Shown: positions 56,901-64,000 of the stretch, one piece after another
Numbering within the stretch: the stretch's first letter is position 1
Layout of the letters: every line of letters begins with the position of its first letter
Assembly (NCBI GenBank): GCA_963734685.1
Contig: CAVTIC010000006.1
Location: forward strand, 248,001-312,000
DNA from: JAOUEA01 sp963734685
GTDB taxonomy: Bacteria; Actinomycetota; UBA4738; HRBIN12
DNA: 64,000 bases
Direction of reading: 5' to 3'
Position numbers and translations under genes: made by a program
Notes under the pieces: model-generated
Databases searched by the model: none
What the model was told of the DNA's origin: nothing
What the model saw: the letters and a program-made list of their open reading frames with translations, nothing else

Positions 56901-57212
56901 TTATCCCGCGAAGGCCCGCACGCCCGCCGTGACGAGCGCTGCGACCACGACCACGACCAGCACCGGCGCCCTGAGCTTGATCGCGACCGCCGCCGCGAGC
57001 ACGCCGGGCAGGCGAGCGTCGAGCACGAGCTCCTGATCGCCGCCGACCGTGTTGATCGCGACGAGCGCGGCGAGCAGGGCGGGCGCGAGCAGCGCGACGA
57101 CCGAGGTCACTCGGGGCGGCAGCGGCTTGCCGCCGAGCAGCACCGGCCCCAATGCCTTGATCGCCATCGTCGCGAGACCCGTGAGCACGACGACGGTCCA
57201 GGTCGCGCTCAA
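56901..57212 (-). CDS. azlD: AzlD-family branched-chain amino acid exporter subunit
   Basis: 103 residues from TTG 57212, which overlaps the azlC stop (TTGA) and so is translationally coupled. Four hydrophobic helices (VVVLTGLATMAIKALGPVL, SVVALLAPALLAALVAINT, LPGVLAAAVAIKL, VLVVVVVAALVTAG) as in AzlD. Works with AzlC in export of branched-chain amino acids or analogues. Confidence 0.85.
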   Translation of the reverse strand: MSATWTVVVLTGLATMAIKALGPVLLGGKPLPPRVTSVVALLAPALLAALVAINTVGGDQELVLDARLPGVLAAAVAIKLRAPVLVVVVVAALVTAGVRAFAG

Positions 57213-57913
57213 GGCGACGGCTCTCCGGGGTCGGGACGATCGGTCCGCTCGCGAAGCCCCAGAAGACAGGCGGCGCTCGCCGCGATGATCGGCACGCCCA
57301 CCGGCGTGAACGGCGTGAGCACCAGCGCGATCGCGGCACCGAGCAGCGCAGCCTCGATGGCGCGGCGCCCGTCCAGCTGGGGCACCAGCAGCGCGAGGAA
57401 CAACGCCGGGAACGCCGCGTCGAGCCCCCACGTCGCAGGATCGCCGATCAGGTCGCCGAACGCGACCCCGATGATCGTGCCGCCCACCCACGCCACGAAC
57501 AACACGAACCCGGCCCCGAGCAGCACCTTGGGGTTGAAGCGGCCCTCGCCCTCGGCGGCGATCGCCCACGACTCATCGACCGTGAGCTGGGCGTGCAGGA
57601 AGCGCGACCACCGGCTCCCCGTGAGCGAGGGCGCGGTGCTCACGCCGATCGGTCCGTAGCGGGCGTTCAAGAGCACCGCAGCCGTGACGGCCGAGGCCAC
57701 CGTGCCGCCGCTGCCGAGGACCGACGCAGCCGCGAACTGGGCAGAGCCGGCGAAGGTCGTGATCGACATCACGATCGGGGCGAGGGTGCCCATGCCGGCC
57801 GCGCGAGCGAGCACGCCGAACGAGACGCCGAACCCCACGACCGCGATCGCGAGCGGCGCCACCGCCCGCACACCGTCGCGGTGGGTGCGTTCGTTCCGGG
57901 CCGGCTCGCTCAT
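57209..57913 (-). CDS. azlC: AzlC-family branched-chain amino acid exporter subunit
   Basis: 234 residues. APLAIAVVGFGVSFGVLARA, IVMSITTFAGSAQFAAASVL, VLLNARYGPIGVSTAPSL (typical LNxRxxxxG), TVDESWAIAAEG and a tail of further helices identify AzlC. Acts with the overlapping azlD product. The operon diverges from the HExxH gene at 57934. Confidence 0.9.
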   Translation of the reverse strand: MSEPARNERTHRDGVRAVAPLAIAVVGFGVSFGVLARAAGMGTLAPIVMSITTFAGSAQFAAASVLGSGGTVASAVTAAVLLNARYGPIGVSTAPSLTGSRWSRFLHAQLTVDESWAIAAEGEGRFNPKVLLGAGFVLFVAWVGGTIIGVAFGDLIGDPATWGLDAAFPALFLALLVPQLDGRRAIEAALLGAAIALVLTPFTPVGVPIIAASAACLLGLRERTDRPDPGEPSP

Positions 57914-57933
57914 GGTCGCGCCATGCTAGTGGG

Positions 57934-58389
57934 GTGCGGATCACCTCTGCGTTCGAACCCTTGGCCCCGGATGCGGTCGCCCGCATCCTGCGCGGGCTGC
58001 CCGCGGCCGACGGCTACGCGGTGCACGTGAAGCCCCTGCGCTACCGGGAACGTCCGCACCTGTCGGCCTGGACCGATTTCGACGAGCGGACGATCACGCT
58101 GCAGGTGCCCGAGCCGTTCTTCCCGTTCGGCGAGGTGGTGCCGTACGCGGCGAAACGCCGTCCTGGCAAGCGACTGCGGTTCATCTGGCTGACCGAAGGG
58201 GTGACGTTCCGGACGCCGCGAGAGGTGTTGCGCTTCCTCTACTGCCACGAGTGGATGCACTGGTACCTGCGCGAGGTGCTGGGCAAGCGATCGGCCGCCG
58301 AGACGGCGTGCGACCGATTCGCCCTGCGGAACTACCGCCGCCGCGAGGTGACCGAGGCCGATGCCGAGCTCGCGCTGCGCAGGACGTGA
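57934..58389 (+). CDS. SprT-like/HExxH metalloprotein, unknown
   Basis: 151 residues. A single zinc-protease motif HEWMHWYL at about residues 107-114, in a helix after TPREVLRFLYC, followed by a helix with AAETACDRFALRNY, where the acidic residues could give a third ligand. Short for a protease; resembles SprT-like domains in layout only. Starts 21 bp from divergent azlC. Confidence 0.6.
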   Translation: MRITSAFEPLAPDAVARILRGLPAADGYAVHVKPLRYRERPHLSAWTDFDERTITLQVPEPFFPFGEVVPYAAKRRPGKRLRFIWLTEGVTFRTPREVLRFLYCHEWMHWYLREVLGKRSAAETACDRFALRNYRRREVTEADAELALRRT

Positions 58390-58404
58390 CGACCGCCCAG
58401 GCGG

Positions 58405-59055
58405 CTACCGCGCTCCGATCGCGCTCTCGAGGAGCACCGTGAAGTGCTCGACCCGCATGCGCTGGCGCTCCGGCTGACCAGCGAGGCGGTGGAACAACCC
58501 TGGGTCGAGCTCCTCGGTGACCATCGCGTCCTGCAGGGAGTTCGAGAGCCAGTCGACCATCGAGACGATGATCTCGAGGTCAACGTCGGCGCGGACCTCA
58601 CCGCGCTGCTGCCCCCATTCGACGAACTCGAGGGTGCCGTAGGGATCCTCGCTCACGAGCCAGCGGTTGATCTCGCGCTTCAGGGAGAGGTCGGTGCCGT
58701 AGTTGCCGATCAACACGACGCGGTTGGGGATCCAGTCTTCCTTGATCAGGTGCTCGGTGCGTTCGAGCCAGAAGCGCACCGTCGTGAAGAACCCGTTCGC
58801 CTGCACGTCGCCGGGGGCGTCGAGCCAGGCGGGGAGCGTGAGCACCGCTCGCTTGTACGCCTGCAGGAACAGGCCGGCCTTCGAACCGAAGTGCTGGAAG
58901 ATCGAGCCCTTCGCGATGCCGAGCTCCGCGGCGATGTCCTCGACCTTGGCGCCCTGGTAGCCGTGCTCGGCGAACTGACGCATCGCGGCATCCACGATGC
59001 GATCGCGCTTGGCCTGCGTCTTCGCGTTGCGGGGCGACTTCGGTTCGGCGACCAT
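58405..59055 (-). CDS. TetR-family regulator of the corrinoid operon
   Basis: 216 residues. N-terminal HTH: KRDRIVDAAMRQFAEHGYQG, KVEDIAAELGIAKGSIFQHF; ligand domain about 70-205. Divergent from the corrinoid operon across a 208-bp gap that holds two matching TGACC-N3-GGTCA palindromes, likely its operators. It would repress its own gene and the operon until a substrate-derived ligand binds; ligand unknown. Confidence 0.88.
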   Translation of the reverse strand: MVAEPKSPRNAKTQAKRDRIVDAAMRQFAEHGYQGAKVEDIAAELGIAKGSIFQHFGSKAGLFLQAYKRAVLTLPAWLDAPGDVQANGFFTTVRFWLERTEHLIKEDWIPNRVVLIGNYGTDLSLKREINRWLVSEDPYGTLEFVEWGQQRGEVRADVDLEIIVSMVDWLSNSLQDAMVTEELDPGLFHRLAGQPERQRMRVEHFTVLLESAIGAR

Positions 59056-59108
59056 CGGGCTCCTGAGCGGGTGGTGGGAACAGGGTACGGAGCGGCCGTC
59101 CCGATGAC

Positions 59109-59121
59109 TGACCCAAGGTCA
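59109..59121. promoter_or_regulatory. TetR operator candidate 1
   Basis: TGACCCAAGGTCA, a perfect 5-bp inverted repeat around 3 bp, extended to CTGACC...GGTCAT like site 2. Lies 54 bp upstream of the TetR start. Confidence 0.6.
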
Positions 59122-59199
59122 TACCCAGTGCCCGGCCGGGGCTCCCTTCGAGGCCCGCTCGCTGGCATCATCGGATGCTGAGGGCCACGGCACAAGGGC

Positions 59200-59212
59200 T
59201 GACCTGAGGTCA
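59200..59212. promoter_or_regulatory. TetR operator candidate 2
   Basis: TGACCTGAGGTCA, the same palindrome as site 1 (centres 91 bp apart), 52 bp before the corrinoid-protein ATG. Suits repression of the operon promoter. Confidence 0.6.
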
Positions 59213-59263
59213 TGCTTCGTGTGACCCAACGAGGAACCCAACGAGGAGCCGAGGGGACCGTCG

Positions 59264-59918
59264 ATGCAGGAAGACCTCGAGGTATTGAAGCGATCGTTGA
59301 TCGCCGCCGACTCTGGACCTCGGCGTCGCCGCTGCCCACCGCTTGGTCGACTCCGGCGCGGATCCGAAGTGGATCCTCGAGGAAGGCATGGCCGTGGCCA
59401 TGTTCGACCTCGGCGAGATGTGGAAGCGCGGGGAGGTGTTCCTGCCCGAGGTCGTGGCGAGCGCCGAGGTGTTCAAGCGCTGCAACGAGATCGTCGAACC
59501 CGTGTTGTTGGCCCAGAAGGATCCGAACGCGGAAGCCAACGCACTCGTGCTGCTCGCCACCGTGAAGGGCGACCTGCACGACCTCGGCAAGAACATGGTG
59601 GGCGCGATGCTCCGAACGTCGGGATTCGACGTCCACGACCTGGGCAAGGATGTCAGCGCCGATCGCATCATCGAGGCGATCGGCGAGCTGCATCCGAAGA
59701 TCGTCGGCCTGTCGGCTCTCCTCACCACCACCGTTCCCTACCAGGAGACGGTGATCAGGAAGCTGGAAGCAGCAGGCCTTCGCGACCAGGTCATCGTCAT
59801 GGTCGGCGGCGCGCCCGTGACGCCTGAGTGGGCCGACAAGATCGGCGCCGACGGCTACGCCAACAACGCGCCCGAGGCGGTCGAGATCGCGAAGAAGCTG
59901 GTAGGAGCGCCGGTATGA
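59264..59918 (+). CDS. Corrinoid (B12-binding) methyl-carrier protein, one frameshift
   Basis: About 217 residues. ATG 59264 (MQEDLEVLKRSLIAAD) leads after one indel near 59312 into LGVAAAHRLVDSGADP and ILEEGMAVAMFDLGEMWKRG, the helical cap of MtbC/MttC-type proteins. The B12 site is GDLHDLGKNMVGAML with the cobalt-ligating His, followed by IVGLSALLTTTVPYQETVI and VMVGGAPVTPEWADKIGADGY. It carries the methyl group between the substrate methyltransferase and the acceptor enzyme. Stop overlaps the next ATG by 4 bp. Confidence 0.88.
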
Positions 59919-60913
59919 GCCGCTCAGAGAGCTGGGCAGCGAGCCAGGTCGCGGTCACCACGCTGACCGGCCCGGGGGGCGAGGTCCGCATCGGCGACGG
60001 GCACCCGTTCGTCATCATCGGCGAGCGCATCAATCCGACCGGCCGCACGAAGCTCACGGAGGAGATGAAGGTCGGGGTCATGGCCACCGTGCAGGCCGAC
60101 GCGATCGCCCAGGTGCAGGCCGGCGCCGCGGTGCTCGACCTCAACGCGGGGATCCCCGGATTCGACGAGCCGGCGATGCTCTCGCAGGTCGTCAAGGCGG
60201 TGCACGGTGTCGTCGACGTGCCTCTGTGCATCGACTCGTCCACGCCCGAGGCGCTCGAGGCAGCCGTGCCGCTCGCACAGGGCAAGGTGCTGATCAACTC
60301 CGTCACGGCCGAGGGCCACTCGCTCGAGCGCCTGTTGCCGCTGGTGAAGAAGTTCGGTGCCGCGGTGATCGGCATGGCCAACGACGAGGAGGGCATCTCG
60401 ATGGATCCGGGCGCACGGCTCGCAGCCGCTCGCAGGATCGTTGACGCAGCCGCAGATCACGGCATCCCGCGCGAGGACGTCATCATCGACCCGCTCACGA
60501 TGCCCATCGGCGCTGCCGGCGATGCCGCGACCGCGATGTTCGAGACCGTGCGGCTGGTCCGTGACGAGCTCGGCGTCAACGTGAGCTGCGGCGCCTCGAA
60601 CATCTCGTTCGGCATGCCCGATCGTCGAGGGATCGACGCCGCGTTCCTCACGATGTCGGCGATGGCGGGCATGAACACCGCGATCACGAACCCCCTCCAC
60701 GGGCCGGTACGGCGCGCGTTGCTCGCGAGCGACCTGCTGCTCGGACGTGACCGGTTCGGCTCCGCGTGGATCGCGGACCACCGCGCGCAGACCGGCGCCG
60801 GGACTCCCGGGGCGGGGGGTCCGGCGGGCTCAAGCAGCGAGGCGCAGCCGAGCGGTAGCCCCCTGGGGGGCTCACGCAGCGAGTCACAGCCGAGCGACCC
60901 CCCGGGACGATGA
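59915..60913 (+). CDS. Methyltetrahydrofolate:corrinoid methyltransferase-like (pterin-binding, MtgA/MtrH type)
   Basis: 332 residues. Pterin-binding TIM barrel: VIIGERINPTGRTKL, AGAAVLDLNAGIPGFDEP, VPLCIDSSTPEALEAAV, LINSVTAEG, VIGMANDEEGI, VIIDPLTMPIGA, VSCGASNISFGMPDR and AMAGMNTAITNPL. Transfers methyl between the corrinoid protein and tetrahydrofolate. About 40 residues beyond the domain form a Gly/Ser/Pro tail made of two imperfect repeats (SSSEAQPSG, SRSESQPSD), unusual for this family. ATGA overlaps on both sides show tight coupling. Confidence 0.88.
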   Translation: MSRSESWAASQVAVTTLTGPGGEVRIGDGHPFVIIGERINPTGRTKLTEEMKVGVMATVQADAIAQVQAGAAVLDLNAGIPGFDEPAMLSQVVKAVHGVVDVPLCIDSSTPEALEAAVPLAQGKVLINSVTAEGHSLERLLPLVKKFGAAVIGMANDEEGISMDPGARLAAARRIVDAAADHGIPREDVIIDPLTMPIGAAGDAATAMFETVRLVRDELGVNVSCGASNISFGMPDRRGIDAAFLTMSAMAGMNTAITNPLHGPVRRALLASDLLLGRDRFGSAWIADHRAQTGAGTPGAGGPAGSSSEAQPSGSPLGGSRSESQPSDPPGR

Positions 60914-62796
60914 ACCGAAAGCTCGAGGTTCGCTACGAACCCAGCGGCACCACCGTGCACGTGCCCCCCGGAACGACGCTGTTCAACGCGGCGCACTGGG
61001 CGGGCATCCCGATCGAGTCGACCTGCGGCGGTCGCGGCACGTGCGGCAAGTGCAAGGTGCGGGTGCTGCAGGGTCACGCCGAGCGGACGCTCGCCGACTA
61101 CCGGCACGTGAACGAGGGGCTGGACGAGGGCTGGCGCCTGTCGTGCCAGTGCGAGGTCACCGAAGACATGGCGGTCGACGTTCCTCGCGCGATGTCGGTG
61201 CCCAAGGCAGCGACGATGGGCGTGGGGCGATTCGTGCTCCTGGAGCCCAACGCGGCGAAGTTCCTGCTCACGCTTGACGCACCCACGATCGAGGACCCAC
61301 GCAGCCGGCTGCGTCGCGTCACCGACGCGCTGGTGGTCGAGGGGCTCGAGGTCACGCACGCCGCCAGCGTGCTGCCGCGACTGGCCGCGGCGATCGACGA
61401 CGACGAGGATTCCACGTTCACCGCCACCCTGATCGGGGACCGCCTCGTCGACGTCGAGCCCGGCGACACCACCGACCGGCTCTTCGGTGTGTCGATCGAC
61501 GTCGGCACCACGACGGTGGTCGCGACCCTCATGGACCTCCGCGCGGGAGCCGCCGCCGCCGTCGAATCGACGATCAACCGCCAGGCGCCGTTCGGCGCCG
61601 ACGTGCTGACGCGTGTGAGCCACACGCAGATGCACGGCCCCGAGGCGTTGGAGCAGCTCCGGACCGCGATCGTCGGCACGATCGACGGCCTGCTCGGAAG
61701 CGTGTGCGCCACCGCGGGCATCGCGCGCCACGACGTTCTCGAAGTGGTGGCGGCAGGCAACGCGACGATGCTGCACCTGCTGCTCGGCGTCGATCCCGAG
61801 TCGATCGGCCGGTCGCCGTTCATCGCCACGTTCCTGGAGCCCCAAGATCTGCGCGCCGCCGATGCCGGCATCGCCATCCACCCGGAGGGGCGGCTCGTGC
61901 TGTTCCCGTCGATCGGCGCCTACGTCGGCGCCGATATCGTCGCCGACATCGTGGCCACCGGCATCGCACGCGAGCGCGTCACGCGGCTCCTGGTCGACGT
62001 CGGCACGAACGGCGAGATCGTGGTCGGCAACGAGGACCGCGTCGTCACCACCGCCGCGCCGGCAGGCCCGGCGTTCGAGGGCGGCCAGATCCTGCACGGC
62101 ATGCGCGCTACCGAGGGCGCGATCGAGGGAGTGGTCCTCGACGTCGCCGCCGAGGAGCCGAGCGGCGTCGTGCGGCTCCAGGTGATCGGCGGCGACGTCG
62201 AGCCTCTCGGCATCTGCGGTTCCGGCCTGATCGACATCGTGGCGCAGCTCCGTCTCGCCGGCCTGCTCGGTGACAGCGGCATGCTGGTCTCGCCCGACGA
62301 GGCGGTCGAGCAGGGTCATCCGCTCTCCGGGCGTCTGCACGTGGACGACGAAGGCGTGCGCCGGTTCGCGCTGACCGACGACGTGGCCATCACCCAGAAG
62401 GACATCCGAGAGCTTCAGCAGGCGAAGGGTGCGATCGCGACCGGCATCGAAGCCGCGATGCGAGAGCGGGGGCTGGTTGCGGGGGATCTCGACGAGGTGC
62501 TGCTCGCCGGTTCCTTCGGCACATACATCGACCCGCTCGGCGCTCGGGTGCTGGGGCTCGTGCCACCGGTGGCGGCCGACAAGATCCGTGCCGTCGGCAA
62601 TACGGCGAACGAGGGCGCGAAGATGGCGCTGCTGTCGTTCCGTGAGCGGGAGGTGGCGTTCGAGCTGCCGGCGTTCGTCGAGTACCTTGAGCTCTCGGGG
62701 GTGGAGGATTTCAACGATCGGTTCATCGCGAACGTGGGGTTCCCGCCGCTCGACCTCGTGAGGCCGGGCGCCGTCGCGGGGGACTCGATCCGATGA
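60910..62796 (+). CDS. Reductive activator of corrinoid-dependent enzymes (2Fe-2S + ASKHA, DUF4445)
   Basis: 628 residues. Plant-type 2Fe-2S ferredoxin domain at 1-90 with C39, C45, C48 and C79 (STCGGRGTCGKCKV; LSCQCEV). From about 190 an ASKHA-fold activator: GVSIDVGTTTVVATL, EVVAAGNATMLHLLLGVDP, RLLVDVGTNGEIVVG, APAGPAFEGGQI, LGICGSGLIDIVAQL, EVLLAGSFGTYIDPL, ADKIRAVGNTANEGAK. It uses ATP to reduce inactive Co(II) cobalamin on the corrinoid protein back to Co(I). Start and stop overlap its neighbours (ATGA). Confidence 0.92.
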   Translation: MNRKLEVRYEPSGTTVHVPPGTTLFNAAHWAGIPIESTCGGRGTCGKCKVRVLQGHAERTLADYRHVNEGLDEGWRLSCQCEVTEDMAVDVPRAMSVPKAATMGVGRFVLLEPNAAKFLLTLDAPTIEDPRSRLRRVTDALVVEGLEVTHAASVLPRLAAAIDDDEDSTFTATLIGDRLVDVEPGDTTDRLFGVSIDVGTTTVVATLMDLRAGAAAAVESTINRQAPFGADVLTRVSHTQMHGPEALEQLRTAIVGTIDGLLGSVCATAGIARHDVLEVVAAGNATMLHLLLGVDPESIGRSPFIATFLEPQDLRAADAGIAIHPEGRLVLFPSIGAYVGADIVADIVATGIARERVTRLLVDVGTNGEIVVGNEDRVVTTAAPAGPAFEGGQILHGMRATEGAIEGVVLDVAAEEPSGVVRLQVIGGDVEPLGICGSGLIDIVAQLRLAGLLGDSGMLVSPDEAVEQGHPLSGRLHVDDEGVRRFALTDDVAITQKDIRELQQAKGAIATGIEAAMRERGLVAGDLDEVLLAGSFGTYIDPLGARVLGLVPPVAADKIRAVGNTANEGAKMALLSFREREVAFELPAFVEYLELSGVEDFNDRFIANVGFPPLDLVRPGAVAGDSIR

Positions 62797-63404
62797 CGGC
62801 CAGCGGTGTGAGCGTGGCCTTCGTCGCCTGCGGCGCCGTGGCGATCGACACGAAGACGCTCGTCGATCGGCACGGCTGGGACGCCGACGTGCACGGTATC
62901 TCGAGCGATCTGCACATGACGCCGCTCGAGATCGCACCGGCGGTCGAGGAGAAGCTCAAGCTCCTGTTGCCGAGGTACGACCGCGTGATCGTGGTCTACG
63001 GCGATTGCGGCACCGGTGGAAGGCTCGACGAGGTGCTCTCGCGCTACCCCGCCGTGCGACCCGCCGGGGTGCATTGCTTCCAGTGGTACGCGGGTGAGCT
63101 GTACCGACGGTTCGAGACCGACATCGGCATCTACTTCCTGACCGACTGGCTCGTGACCAACTGGGAGCGCGCGGTGATCAAGGGGCTCGGGCTCGACCGG
63201 TTCCCGTGGCTTCGCGCGACGTACTTCGGCAACCTCTCTCGCGTGCTCTTCGTGCGCCAGCACGCCGACCCCGAGCGCGAGGCGAAAGCTCGCGAGATCG
63301 CCGAGTACATGGGCAAGCCCCTCGAGATCCACGACCTCGGCATCGAGCCTCTCGAGGAGCTGCTCGTTCCCCTGATGGAGGAGACCGACGATGTTCGAGC
63401 CTGA
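62793..63404 (+). CDS. DUF1638 protein of corrinoid methyltransferase operon
   Basis: 203 residues. AFVACGAVAIDTKTLVDRHG, HGISSDLHMTPLEIAPAVEE, RVIVVYGDCGTGGRLDEVLS, AGVHCFQWYAGELYRR, FLTDWLVTNWERAVIKGL and RVLFVRQHADPEREAKAREI. DUF1638 members are uncharacterised but recur beside MttB-type genes. Conserved Cys (ACG, DCGTG, HCF) suggest a metal or cofactor site. ATGA overlap with the activator and 14-bp overlap with the MttB gene place it in the same pathway. Confidence 0.82.
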   Translation: MTASGVSVAFVACGAVAIDTKTLVDRHGWDADVHGISSDLHMTPLEIAPAVEEKLKLLLPRYDRVIVVYGDCGTGGRLDEVLSRYPAVRPAGVHCFQWYAGELYRRFETDIGIYFLTDWLVTNWERAVIKGLGLDRFPWLRATYFGNLSRVLFVRQHADPEREAKAREIAEYMGKPLEIHDLGIEPLEELLVPLMEETDDVRA

Positions 63405-64000
63405 GAACGCCCCGCGCATCCTCACCGAGGAGCAGGAGGAGACGGTTCACGAGGTCGCCATGCGCATCCTCGAGGAGATCGGCACCGACGTGAAGCACGA
63501 CGAGGCGCGGAAGCTGCTCGCCGAGGCAGGGCTGAAGGTCGAGGACGAGCGGGTGCACTGGGACCGAGGCTTCGTGATGGAGCAGGTCGCGAAGGCGCCG
63601 TCGTCGTTCCGGCTGCGGGCACGCAACCCGGAACGGTCGGTCACGGTGGGGGGCTCGGATGGCGTGCCGGTATGGATGAACGTCGGCGGCCCCCCGTTCG
63701 CGAGCGACCTCGACGAGGGGCGACGCAGCGGCCGCATCCAGGACCACGACACCCTCATCAAGCTGACGCAGGCGACCGACGTCCTGAACTGTGTGCAGAC
63801 GGGCGCCGCTGAGGCGACCGACCTCCAGATGGAGACCCGTCACATGGACATGGAGTACTCCACGATCCGGTACTCGGACAAGCCGTACACCTCGTACGGC
63901 ACCAGCGGTCCGCGCGCACGCGACGGCATCCGCATGGCCGAGATCGTGCATGGGGGGCGCGAGGCGATCGAGACGGAACCGGCGCTCATGGGCATCGTGA
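63391..64000 (+). CDS. MttB-superfamily corrinoid-dependent methyltransferase, cut by window end
   Basis: First 203 residues from ATG 63391, then the window ends with the frame open. ILTEEQEETVHEVAMRILEE, GTDVKHDEARKLLAEAGL, APSSFRLRARNPERSVTVGG, TDVLNCVQTGAAEATDLQM and YSTIRYSDKPYTSYGTSGPR follow the N-terminal pattern of trimethylamine/glycine-betaine methyltransferases. No in-frame TAG occurs in the visible part; whether the pyrrolysine position is TAG cannot be seen. It would demethylate a quaternary or tertiary amine, passing the methyl to the corrinoid protein. Confidence 0.88.
   Translation, partial: MFEPENAPRILTEEQEETVHEVAMRILEEIGTDVKHDEARKLLAEAGLKVEDERVHWDRGFVMEQVAKAPSSFRLRARNPERSVTVGGSDGVPVWMNVGGPPFASDLDEGRRSGRIQDHDTLIKLTQATDVLNCVQTGAAEATDLQMETRHMDMEYSTIRYSDKPYTSYGTSGPRARDGIRMAEIVHGGREAIETEPALMGIV

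Noticed and set aside
59122..59263. Cobalamin riboswitch before the corrinoid operon
   Set aside because: No B12-box-like sequence is visible in the leader; the palindromes point to TetR control instead.
63391..64000. Pyrrolysine-encoding TAG in the MttB-like gene
   Set aside because: No in-frame TAG in the visible part; the usual position lies beyond the window, so this cannot be decided.

Overview
The window is high-GC DNA from an actinomycete-type bacterium. The evidence is the order MBL-fold phosphodiesterase, rph, rdgB (the arrangement around mycobacterial Rv1339-Rv1341), frequent GTG and TTG starts, tRNA genes without encoded CCA, MocR and SigE-type regulators, and a class III cyclase/NB-ARC/TPR regulator of the kind common in Actinomycetota. 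The lineage cannot be fixed from sequence alone. Many genes carry single-base indels, and between about 42.2 and 48.5 kb almost every gene is broken several times while its protein sequence stays recognisable. I read this mainly as uncorrected sequencing or assembly error, so several broken genes below are probably intact in the organism.

Layout. 0-3 kb: nucleotide and RNA housekeeping (phosphodiesterase, rph, rdgB) and an orphan histidine kinase. 3.5-8.5 kb: two small cargo modules (MocR regulator plus MBL hydrolase; ECF sigma factor plus its partner) stacked at a tRNA-Leu gene. Each is bordered by a copy of the tRNA 3' half, and neither carries an integrase. 8.6-12.8 kb: envelope proteins (L,D-transpeptidase, CapA-type protein, secreted phosphoesterase). 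12.8-18.4 kb: a lipoprotein / two ATPases / giant permease ABC operon. 18.4-35.7 kb: a large regulator followed by an accessory region with a serine recombinase, IS3 and IS256 elements, gene fragments, two delta-60-repeat secreted proteins, a uracil-DNA glycosylase, RNase H and long gene-poor stretches. A tRNA-Lys gene lies at its right edge and a tRNA-Lys-like 3' fragment at 18.4 kb, so this may be a tRNA-Lys island.

35.7-49 kb: tRNA-Lys and tRNA-His, two tandem class III aminotransferases, a YcaQ/AlkX-type DNA glycosylase, a K+ channel, purE-purK, secreted LamG, beta-propeller and phosphoesterase proteins, tRNA-Arg, tRNA-Gly and a PhzF-family protein. 49-54 kb: small secreted or membrane proteins of unknown role, a PAP2 phosphatase, and a channel-like gene that runs into a truncated tRNA-Pro copy. 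54.3-58.4 kb: a DUF1269-type protein, tRNA-Pro, lysyl-oxidase-like protein, DmpA-family peptidase, AzlCD exporter and an HExxH protein.

58.4-64 kb holds the most coherent system. A TetR regulator diverges from a tightly overlapping operon: corrinoid protein, methyltetrahydrofolate:corrinoid methyltransferase-like protein, reductive activator of corrinoid enzymes, DUF1638 protein, and an MttB-superfamily methyltransferase cut by the window end. Two near-identical TGACC-N3-GGTCA palindromes lie between regulator and operon. The expected flow is: MttB-like protein takes a methyl group from a quaternary amine or similar substrate, passes it to the corrinoid protein, and the MtgA-like enzyme hands it to tetrahydrofolate; the activator repairs oxidised cobalamin. 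DUF1638 has no known role.
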